Positions 5,287 through 12,229 of a DNA stretch of 13,488 nucleotides are shown piece by piece; within the stretch, counting starts at the first letter, position 1, and each line of letters starts with the position of its first letter. The DNA comes from Ga0077527 sp038144955 (GTDB lineage Bacteria; Pseudomonadota; Gammaproteobacteria; Burkholderiales; SG8-41), in contig JAYQOT010000059.1 in assembly GCA_038144955.1 (NCBI GenBank), positions 1-13,488 on the forward strand, read 5' to 3'. A program made the translations under genes and the position numbers. Below the pieces are notes generated by a model. The model did not search any database and had not been told where the DNA came from. It saw only the letters and a list, made by a program, of their open reading frames with translations.

Positions 5287-7779
5287 ATGGCTAACTGTTT
5301 GATGCTAACTTTCTTGTCCCGCAAAAAAAATGAAATGGAAGCCCTGGTGCGCACATTCACTTTAGGCAAAGCCCTGGCAGTGGCGTTACTGCTTGCGCCT
5401 ATGCTGGTGCATGCGGCCGGTTTGGGCAGGCTTGCCGTCCAATCGAGCCTGGGGCAGCCGCTGAGCGCGGAGATTGATCTGGTTTCGGTCAGGGGCGAAG
5501 AAGCGGCGACCCTGGAGGCGCGACTGGCTTCTCCCGATGCCTATCAGCAGGCCAACCTGCAGTACAACACTGCCCTCTCCGGTATCAAGCTGAGCATTGA
5601 AAAACGCGCGAACGGACAATCCTATCTCAAGCTGACCGGCAGCCGCCCGGTCAACGAGCCTTTTGTCGATCTGCTGATCGAACTGTCCTGGTCCGGTGGC
5701 CGGCTGCTGCGTGAATACACCGCATTGCTGGATCCCCCCGGTTATGGTCAACAGGCGGCCGCGGTGAGCGCGCCGGCTGTACCGCCTGCTGCGCCGGTCG
5801 CGCAGCCGATAGTCACGCCGACCGCACCCGCTGTGGCTGCTGCTCCTGCGCCGGCTGCTGCTGCTGCCGCCGGCGCCGCGCAGGAGTACGGCCCTATCGC
5901 GAAGGGTGAAACGCTGGGCAAGATTGCCGCCGGCCTGAAGCCCGAAGGGGTGAGTCTGGAACAGATGATGATCGGTCTGCTCCGCAGCAATCCGGATGCC
6001 TTCATCCGCAATAACGTCAATCTGGTCAAGGCCGGCAAGATTCTGCGGGTTCCCGATGCAAAGGAACTCTCCACCATTACCCAGGACCAGGCTGCAAAGG
6101 AATACCGCACCCAGGTTGCAGACTGGCGCGCCTATGTCGGCCGGGTTGCTGATGCCGCTGGCAAGGCTCCTGAAACCGGCAGCACGGTGCGCGGACGCAT
6201 TTCCACCAAGGTTGAAGATGCTGGCGGTGCAGCAGGTGACAAGGACGTCGTCAAACTTTCCAAGGGTGAACCTGGTGCCGGCGGAAAGCCGCTGACCGGT
6301 GCTGCGCGTACCCAGGCTTTGCAGGAAGAACTGGTGGCTCGTACCAAGGAACTGGCCGAAGCCAACGAGCGCATCGCGCAACTGGAAAAAACCATCAAGG
6401 ACACCCAGAAGCTTGCTGAGCTGAAGAGCCCGGGCATGGCTGCGGCCCAGCAGAAGGCCGAAGCAGCCAAGGGCGCTGCCAAGCCTGCTGACAAACCTGT
6501 TGCCAAACCGGAAGCCAAAGCGGACGCTGCCAAAGCCGCTGCAGCGCCGGATGGCAAGACAGACGCTCCCGCTCCGGTCGCCGACAAACCTGCTGCCGAG
6601 GTCAAACCTGCACCGAAGCCGGCGCCGAAACCGAAACCCGCACCTCCGCCCCCGCCACCGGAACCTTCCATCATGGACATGGTAATGGACAATCTGCCGA
6701 TCATCGGTGGTGGTGCGCTGGCTCTCGTCTTGGGCGGCGCCGGATTTGCCGCACTGCGCCGGCGTCGTGCCCGTGCCCAGGAAGCGGATGACATCGAGCC
6801 GGTAGCGCCGACCCTGTCGGATAGCGGCGGAGAGCCTGCCGCCGATGAGGCTGCCCCCGTGCAGGCTGCGTCGGCAAGCGAAGATGTCGATCCCGTGGCG
6901 GAAGCCGAGGTCTATATTGCCTATGGCCGCGACGGTCAGGCCGAAGAGATATTGAAGGATGCGATGAGCAGGGATCCTGTGCGTGAAGACGTGCAGGTCA
7001 AGCTGGCTGAAATCTATTCGAATCGCAAGGATGCAAAAGCGTTCGGCACCGTTGCGGAATCGCTGAATGGGCTCACCGGTGGCGCTGGAGACAGCTGGAT
7101 CAAGGTGGCGGCACTGGGTTATGCGCTGGATCCGCAGAATCCTCTCTATGAAGCCGGCAAGGATGTTGCTCCTGCCGATACCGGCGCCGGCGATGCTGCT
7201 GTAGGTACCGACCTTGATTTCGATCTCGGCGGCGACAGCGCGGGTACACCCGATATAGCACTCGATGCCGATCCTGTCGCAGGACAGGCCACCGAGATCG
7301 GTGGTATGGAGGACATGGCCGCTGCCGCAGATGCGGGCGTGGCACCGGGCGCTGTTCCCGATTTCAATCTGGACACACCGGCCGCAGCCAGTGAAACGGA
7401 CATCGCGCTCGATGCGCCCGCGTCCCCGGCTGAAGAGCCGGCGCTGGATTTCAATATCGAATTGCCCGCGGCGGATGCGCCTGCCGAGGCTGCGCCGACT
7501 GTTGCTGAACCGGCCGCTCCCGCGGCGGATGCCGGCCTTGATTTCAAGATTGATGTCGGCGACCTGAATATCAATCTCGACGACACTTCGACGACTGCAG
7601 CTCCGGCAGAGGGCAAGGACAGCCATTGGTATGACGTGCAGCAGAAATTCGATCTGGCCAAGGCTTACCAGGAAATGGGCGACAACGACGGCGCCAAGGA
7701 AATTCTCCAGGAAGTCATCAAGGAGGGCGATTCGGAGCAGAAAGAACAGGCTCAGAAACTCCTTGGTTCGCTGGGCTGA
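5287..7779 (+). CDS. fimV: FimV/HubP-family polar scaffold protein
   Basis: FimV proteins are inner-membrane peptidoglycan-binding scaffolds that organise the cell pole and support type IV pilus assembly and twitching. The 830-residue product has the whole family layout: a signal peptide (hydrophobic LAVALLLAPML, probable cleavage after VHA at residue 43), the FimV N-terminal domain (AGLGRLAVQSSLGQPLSAEI), a Pro/Ala linker (about 155-198), a LysM-like domain (about 201-255), a predicted coiled coil (about 343-380), a Lys/Ala/Pro-rich stretch, a membrane segment near 468-489 followed by RRRRAR, a TPR-like region (about 535-625), an acidic segment with repeated D-F-x-L/I motifs, and the conserved C-terminal domain (about 780-830, WYDVQQKFDLAKAYQEMG). 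The start is uncertain. ATG 5287 gives an unusually long signal sequence; AGAGG at 5268-5272 is 14 bases away. ATG 5335 or GTG 5347 would give more normal signals. It ends at a strong terminator. Confidence 0.92.
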   Translation: MANCLMLTFLSRKKNEMEALVRTFTLGKALAVALLLAPMLVHAAGLGRLAVQSSLGQPLSAEIDLVSVRGEEAATLEARLASPDAYQQANLQYNTALSGIKLSIEKRANGQSYLKLTGSRPVNEPFVDLLIELSWSGGRLLREYTALLDPPGYGQQAAAVSAPAVPPAAPVAQPIVTPTAPAVAAAPAPAAAAAAGAAQEYGPIAKGETLGKIAAGLKPEGVSLEQMMIGLLRSNPDAFIRNNVNLVKAGKILRVPDAKELSTITQDQAAKEYRTQVADWRAYVGRVADAAGKAPETGSTVRGRISTKVEDAGGAAGDKDVVKLSKGEPGAGGKPLTGAARTQALQEELVARTKELAEANERIAQLEKTIKDTQKLAELKSPGMAAAQQKAEAAKGAAKPADKPVAKPEAKADAAKAAAAPDGKTDAPAPVADKPAAEVKPAPKPAPKPKPAPPPPPPEPSIMDMVMDNLPIIGGGALALVLGGAGFAALRRRRARAQEADDIEPVAPTLSDSGGEPAADEAAPVQAASASEDVDPVAEAEVYIAYGRDGQAEEILKDAMSRDPVREDVQVKLAEIYSNRKDAKAFGTVAESLNGLTGGAGDSWIKVAALGYALDPQNPLYEAGKDVAPADTGAGDAAVGTDLDFDLGGDSAGTPDIALDADPVAGQATEIGGMEDMAAAADAGVAPGAVPDFNLDTPAAASETDIALDAPASPAEEPALDFNIELPAADAPAEAAPTVAEPAAPAADAGLDFKIDVGDLNINLDDTSTTAAPAEGKDSHWYDVQQKFDLAKAYQEMGDNDGAKEILQEVIKEGDSEQKEQAQKLLGSLG

Positions 7780-7805
7780 TCGCGCCGCCGGAGCGCTGTA
7801 TCATG

Positions 7806-7837
7806 AACCGCGGCATCCCTGCCGCGGTTTCTTTTTT
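7806..7837 (+). terminator. Rho-independent terminator of fimV
   Basis: A perfect 10-bp stem (7806-7815 with 7820-7829, AACCGCGGCA/TGCCGCGGTT) with a TCCC loop is followed directly by T-C-TTTTTT. It begins 26 bases after the fimV stop and is a textbook terminator on the + strand. Confidence 0.95.
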
Positions 7838-7875
7838 GGTGGTGCATTTGCAAACAGGTATACGGGAAATCATTC

Positions 7876-8670
7876 GTGAGGCTGGCACTCGGCATTGAAT
7901 ATGACGGCAGGGGATTCTGCGGCTGGCAGACTCAGGCAGCGGGCTGTGCCGTCCAGGACCGGCTCGAGGCCGCCTGCAGCGCCATTGCAGGCGTGCCGGT
8001 CAGCACGATCTGCGCCGGACGCACTGACGCCGGCGTGCATGCACTCGGGCAGGTGGTGCATTTTGATTGTGCGGTCGAGCGTCCGTTAAGTGCCTGGGTG
8101 CGTGGCGTGAATGCCCTGCTGCCGCCGGAGATGGCGGTCACCTGGGCGTGCCCCGTCGATGACGAATTTCATGCCCGGTTTGCAGCGACCGCCCGCGTCT
8201 ACCGTTATGTGCTGCTCAACGATGTAGTGCGGCCGGCGGCGGATCACGGCCGGGTCGGCTGGCATCATGCGCCCCTGGACCTGGAGCAGATGAAGATTGC
8301 GGCATGTCACCTGCTGGGGGAACATGATTTCAGCGCTTTTCGCGCTGCAGAGTGCCAGGCGCGGTCACCGGTGCGGACTTTGCATGCGGTGGCGATTGCC
8401 AGACGCGGTCCCTATTTCGAATTCGAATTCCGCGCCAATGCGTTCCTGCACCACATGGTGCGCAACATCGTCGGCAGCCTGGTCTACGTCGGTAACGGAC
8501 GGCAGTCGCCGGAGTGGATGGCCGAGGTGTTGCGCAGCCGCGATCGTTCACGGGCGGCCCCGACATTCGATGCGTCGGGTCTGTATCTGATGCGCGTTGA
8601 ATACTCATCACGCTGGAAGTTGCCGTTGCCGCGGCAGAATTTCCCGCAACTGGCCCACGTCGAGGCGTGA
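7876..8670 (+). CDS. truA: tRNA pseudouridine(38-40) synthase TruA
   Basis: TruA isomerises uridines at positions 38, 39 and 40 in the anticodon arm of many tRNAs. The 264-residue product begins RLALGIEYDGRGFCGWQ, the TruA N-terminus. The catalytic aspartate is Asp51 in CAGRTDAGVHALGQVVHF. Later family blocks are ARVYRYVLLN, HDFSAFRA, and the C-terminal FLHHMVRNIVGSL. The start is a GTG at 7876 with GGGA at 7864-7867 upstream; no ATG fits. It lies just 38 bases after the fimV terminator and its stop is 1 base from trpF, so it leads the following operon. Confidence 0.96.
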   Translation: MRLALGIEYDGRGFCGWQTQAAGCAVQDRLEAACSAIAGVPVSTICAGRTDAGVHALGQVVHFDCAVERPLSAWVRGVNALLPPEMAVTWACPVDDEFHARFAATARVYRYVLLNDVVRPAADHGRVGWHHAPLDLEQMKIAACHLLGEHDFSAFRAAECQARSPVRTLHAVAIARRGPYFEFEFRANAFLHHMVRNIVGSLVYVGNGRQSPEWMAEVLRSRDRSRAAPTFDASGLYLMRVEYSSRWKLPLPRQNFPQLAHVEA

Positions 8671-8671
8671 G

Positions 8672-9295
8672 ATGAAGACACGAGTCAAAATCTGCGGAAT
8701 TACCCGGACCGAAGATGGCGTTGCCGCTGCACGTCTGGGTGCACATGCCATCGGTCTGGTGTTCTATGCCGGCAGCCCGCGCGCCGTTACCGTGCAACGG
8801 GCGCGGGAGATCATTGCCGCATTGCCGCCATTCGTGACCCCGGTGGGCCTCTTCGTCAATGCCGATGCGCAAACGGTGCGCGAGACGTTGTCTGCAGTGC
8901 CGCTGGGGTTGTTGCAGTTTCACGGCGATGAAACGCCGCAGTTCTGTTCCGCTTTTGGGCTGCCGTACCTGCGTGCGGTCAGGGTAAGGCCGGGAACCGA
9001 TTTGTTACAATATGTACGTGATTTTCGTGCCGCCAGCGCGCTGCTGCTCGATGCCTATGTCGATGGCGTGCGCGGAGGCAGCGGAACCGTCTTTGACTGG
9101 TCGCTGATTCCCGGCGACCTGCCACTACCCGTGGTTCTTTCGGGTGGACTGACCGCAGAAAATGTGACCGAGGCGGTGCAGCGTGTGCGACCGTGGGCAG
9201 TTGATGTTTCCAGCGGGGTTGAGTCCGCGAAAGGCATCAAGGATGCCCGCAAGATCGAAGCTTTCATGACCGGAGTATGCAATGCGAATTTATGA
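8672..9295 (+). CDS. trpF: Phosphoribosylanthranilate isomerase TrpF
   Basis: TrpF converts N-(5-phosphoribosyl)anthranilate to the 1-deoxyribulose form (CdRP) in tryptophan synthesis. The 207-residue protein is a single (beta/alpha)8 barrel of normal monofunctional length, not fused to TrpC. The catalytic base is Cys8 in VKICGIT and the acid is Asp127 in LLLDAYVDG; the following GGSG and LSGGLTAENV are phosphate-binding loops. The ATG at 8672 is chosen because it gives the canonical MKTRVKICGIT start and has GAGG at 8662-8665; an open frame extends upstream into truA but is not needed. It overlaps trpB by 14 bases, suggesting translational coupling. Confidence 0.97.
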   Translation: MKTRVKICGITRTEDGVAAARLGAHAIGLVFYAGSPRAVTVQRAREIIAALPPFVTPVGLFVNADAQTVRETLSAVPLGLLQFHGDETPQFCSAFGLPYLRAVRVRPGTDLLQYVRDFRAASALLLDAYVDGVRGGSGTVFDWSLIPGDLPLPVVLSGGLTAENVTEAVQRVRPWAVDVSSGVESAKGIKDARKIEAFMTGVCNANL

Positions 9296-10481
9296 TTTGC
9301 CGGACGAGAAGGGGCATTTCGGCCCTTACGGCGGTGTGTTCGTTTCGGAAACCCTGATTTCCGCGCTGGAAGACCTGAAGGCGGCGTATGCGCGTTTCAG
9401 GGAGGACCCTGCGTTCAAGGCGGAATTCGATTACGAGCTCAAGCATTATGTCGGACGGCCGAGCCCGGTGTATCACGCGCGGCGCTGGTCGGAGCATTTC
9501 GGCGGCGCCCAGGTGTATTTGAAACGCGAAGATCTCAACCATACCGGCGCACACAAGATCAACAATGTCATCGGCCAGGCGCTGCTGGCGCGCCATCTCC
9601 GCAAGCCGCGGGTGATCGCCGAGACCGGGGCCGGACAGCACGGCGTGGCCACTGCCACCATCGCTGCGCGCTACGGCATGGAATGCGTGGTCTACATGGG
9701 GTCAGAGGACGTCAAGCGCCAGGCGCAGAACGTCTATCGCATGAAACTGCTGGGAGCGAGCGTGGTGCCGGTCGAGTCCGGGTCGAAGACGCTGAAGGAT
9801 GCGCTCAACGAAGCCATGCGCGACTGGGTGACCAACGTCGAGAACACGTTCTACATCATCGGTACTGTCGCCGGGCCGCATCCCTATCCGATGATGGTGC
9901 GCGACTTCCAGTCGGTGATCGGCCGCGAAGCACGCGAGCAGATGCCGGAACTGGCCGGGCGCCAGCCTGATGCCGTACTGGCCTGCGTCGGCGGCGGCTC
10001 CAACGCGATCGGCATTTTCCACGCCTACATTCCGGACGAATCGGTGCGCCTGATCGGCGTTGAGGCTGCGGGTCACGGCCTGGAGACCGGCAAACACGCG
10101 GCAACCCTGTGTGCCGGCCGTTCCGGCGTGCTCCACGGCAACCGCACCTACCTGTTGCAGGATGACAATGGCCAGATCATCGAAACCCATTCGATTTCCG
10201 CCGGCCTGGATTATCCCGGCGTGGGGCCGGAGCATGCGTGGCTGAAGGACAGCGGTCGCGCCGAATACGTGGCAGTTACCGACGAAGAGGCGCTGGAAGC
10301 CTTCCACAAGCTGTGCCGGCTGGAAGGCATCATTCCCGCGCTGGAATCGAGCCATGCGCTGGCCTATGCCGCCAAGATCGCACCGCGCATGCGCAAGGAC
10401 CAGATCCTGCTGGTCAATCTTTCCGGTCGCGGTGACAAGGACATGCACACGGTGGCGGAGAAATCCGGCATCAAATTCTGA
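9282..10481 (+). CDS. trpB: Tryptophan synthase beta subunit TrpB
   Basis: TrpB condenses indole with serine to form tryptophan, using pyridoxal phosphate, in an alpha2-beta2 complex with TrpA. The 399-residue product has normal length. It opens with the family sequence around GHFGPYGGVFVSETL. The PLP Schiff-base residue is Lys92 in HTGAHKINN, the catalytic Glu114 is in AETGAGQHG, and the phosphate loop is GGGSNAIG. The C-terminal LVNLSGRGDKD is conserved. It is the TrpB1 type that pairs with TrpA. The ATG at 9282 has GGAG at 9272-9275 six bases upstream and lies inside the trpF end. The next gene, trpA, starts 14 bases after the stop. Confidence 0.98.
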   Translation: MRIYDLPDEKGHFGPYGGVFVSETLISALEDLKAAYARFREDPAFKAEFDYELKHYVGRPSPVYHARRWSEHFGGAQVYLKREDLNHTGAHKINNVIGQALLARHLRKPRVIAETGAGQHGVATATIAARYGMECVVYMGSEDVKRQAQNVYRMKLLGASVVPVESGSKTLKDALNEAMRDWVTNVENTFYIIGTVAGPHPYPMMVRDFQSVIGREAREQMPELAGRQPDAVLACVGGGSNAIGIFHAYIPDESVRLIGVEAAGHGLETGKHAATLCAGRSGVLHGNRTYLLQDDNGQIIETHSISAGLDYPGVGPEHAWLKDSGRAEYVAVTDEEALEAFHKLCRLEGIIPALESSHALAYAAKIAPRMRKDQILLVNLSGRGDKDMHTVAEKSGIKF

Positions 10482-10495
10482 GACTGACCTACGAG

Positions 10496-11314
10496 ATGTC
10501 GCGCATAGCCACCACGTTCAAGCGCCTGCAGCAGCAGGGACGCAAGGCGCTGATCCCGTTTTTTACTGCGGGTGATCCCGAGCCGGCTGCTTGCGTGCCG
10601 CTGATGCACGCGCTGGTGGCCGGCGGCGCGGACATCCTCGAGGTCGGCGTGCCGTTTTCCGACCCGATGGCCGACGGTCCGGTGATCCAGCGCTCGAGCG
10701 AACGTGCCCTGGCGCATGGTGTCACGCTGCGCGATGCCATCGGCTGGGTCGCGGAGTTTCGCAAGACCAATGCCGAGACGCCGGTGGTGCTGTTCGGCTA
10801 TGCCAATCCGGTTGAATCGATGGGCGTGGAAGCGTTCGCCAGCGCGGCGCGTGCTGCGGGTGCCGATGGCGTGCTGGTGGTGGACTATCCCCCCGAAGAA
10901 GCCGAGCGCCTGGTTTCGGTCCTGGATGCGGCGCAGCTGGACACCGTGTTCCTGTTGTCGCCGACCACCTCCGATGCGCGGCTTAAGCAGGTTGCATCCC
11001 TCGGCCGCGGTTATCTCTACTACGTGTCACTGAAAGGCGTTACCGGTGCCGCGAACATCGACGTTAAGGACGTCGCGCAACGGCTGTCACATATCCGCAG
11101 TTTCACCCAGTTGCCGGTCGGTGTCGGTTTCGGCATCCGTGATGGCGAAACCGCACGCGCCATCGCCGGCGTTGCCGACGCAGTAGTGATCGGCAGCCGG
11201 CTGGTACAGGAAATCGAGAGTGCGCCTACGCAGGCGGTGGAGCGGGCCCGCGCCTTCATGGCCGGCATCCGCAGTGCGATGGATCGTGATGTAAAGAAAG
11301 GTCGAGCGGCATGA
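10496..11314 (+). CDS. trpA: Tryptophan synthase alpha subunit TrpA
   Basis: TrpA cleaves indole-3-glycerol phosphate to indole and glyceraldehyde 3-phosphate, and passes indole through a tunnel to TrpB. The 272-residue barrel begins SRIATTFKRLQQQGRKALIP. The catalytic pair is Glu49 and Asp60 in ILEVGVPFSDPMADGP, at the same numbers as in enterobacterial TrpA. Downstream blocks are LLSPTTSDARL, GYLYYVSLKGVTG and VGVGFGIRDGETA. The ribosome binding site is weak, but the spacing from trpB is only 14 bases, so translation is probably coupled. The stop overlaps the start of accD by four bases (ATGA at 11311-11314). Confidence 0.98.
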   Translation: MSRIATTFKRLQQQGRKALIPFFTAGDPEPAACVPLMHALVAGGADILEVGVPFSDPMADGPVIQRSSERALAHGVTLRDAIGWVAEFRKTNAETPVVLFGYANPVESMGVEAFASAARAAGADGVLVVDYPPEEAERLVSVLDAAQLDTVFLLSPTTSDARLKQVASLGRGYLYYVSLKGVTGAANIDVKDVAQRLSHIRSFTQLPVGVGFGIRDGETARAIAGVADAVVIGSRLVQEIESAPTQAVERARAFMAGIRSAMDRDVKKGRAA

Positions 11315-12177
11315 GCTGGCTGCAGAAACTGCTGCCGCCGCGGATCAAGCGCGAAGCCGGCAGTACCAAGAAAGCAGTGCCCGAAGGACTGTGGAGCAAG
11401 TGTGATTCATGCGAGGCGGTGCTCTACCGCACCGATCTCGAGAAGAATCTCTTCGTCTGTCCGAAATGCAATCATCACAACCGGGTTTCCGCACGCGAGC
11501 GCATCGACTGGCTGCTCGACATGGAAGGGCGCTACGAGATCGGCGCTGAGGTGACGCCGGTCGACAGCCTCAAGTTCCGTGACAGCAAGCGCTACCCCGA
11601 CCGGCTTGCGGAGGCGCGTGATGAAACCGGTGAGGAAGACGCGCTGGTGGTGATGCAGGGCTCGATCAAGGAAATACCCGTGGTTGCCGCCGCCTTCGAA
11701 TTCGGTTTTCTCGGTGGGTCGATGGGTTCCGTCGTTGGCGAACGCTTTGTCCGTGGCGTTCAGGTCTGTGTCGAGCAGCGCCTGCCGTTCATCTGTTTTA
11801 CTGCGACGGGTGGGGCGCGCATGCAGGAAGGCCTGCTTTCGCTGATGCAGATGGCCAAGACCTGCGCCGCGCTGACCAGGCTGGGCGAAGATCGCCTGCC
11901 GTTCATTTCCGTGCTCACGGATCCGACCATGGGCGGCGTGTCCGCCAGCTTCGCGATGATTGGTGACGTGGTGATTGCCGAACCCAATGCCCTGATCGGT
12001 TTTGCCGGACCGCGGGTAATCGAACAGACCGTGCGCGAAACCCTCCCTGAGGGATTCCAGCGGGCCGAATTCCTGCTGCAGAAAGGCGCACTCGACATGA
12101 TCGTCGACCGGCGTCAGATGCGCGATACCCTGGCACGGCTGCTGGCACTGCTGCTGAAGCAGGGGGCGCCAGCCTGA
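11311..12177 (+). CDS. accD: Acetyl-CoA carboxylase carboxyltransferase beta subunit AccD
   Basis: AccD, with AccA (not in the window), transfers the carboxyl group from carboxybiotin to acetyl-CoA to make malonyl-CoA, the first committed step of fatty acid synthesis. The 288-residue product begins MSWLQKLLPPRIKR, as in other proteobacterial AccD proteins. An N-terminal zinc ribbon has Cys31, Cys34, Cys50 and Cys53 (CDSC and CPKC). The crotonase-fold region contains GGSMGSVVGERFVRG, TGGARMQEGLLSLMQMAKT and LTDPTMGGVSASFAMIGD. The ATGA overlap with trpA indicates translational coupling. The trpA-accD-folC order is typical of Beta- and Gammaproteobacteria. Confidence 0.98.
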   Translation: MSWLQKLLPPRIKREAGSTKKAVPEGLWSKCDSCEAVLYRTDLEKNLFVCPKCNHHNRVSARERIDWLLDMEGRYEIGAEVTPVDSLKFRDSKRYPDRLAEARDETGEEDALVVMQGSIKEIPVVAAAFEFGFLGGSMGSVVGERFVRGVQVCVEQRLPFICFTATGGARMQEGLLSLMQMAKTCAALTRLGEDRLPFISVLTDPTMGGVSASFAMIGDVVIAEPNALIGFAGPRVIEQTVRETLPEGFQRAEFLLQKGALDMIVDRRQMRDTLARLLALLLKQGAPA

Positions 12178-12229
12178 AAGCCTGCGCAGCCCCGGCGGAT
12201 TCCCGTCGCTTCGGCATGTGTTGATCACC

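Noticed and set aside
5386..7626. 746-residue minus-strand open frame opposite fimV
   Set aside because: It is an antisense shadow; composition is Arg/Gly/Ser-rich with no recognisable domain, and the + strand FimV is complete from signal peptide to C-terminal domain.
7836..7864. Promoter TTGGTG-17-TATACG between the fimV terminator and truA
   Set aside because: Only 3/6 and 4/6 matches, and the implied transcription start would fall about 5 bases before the GTG, beyond the Shine-Dalgarno; too weak to call.
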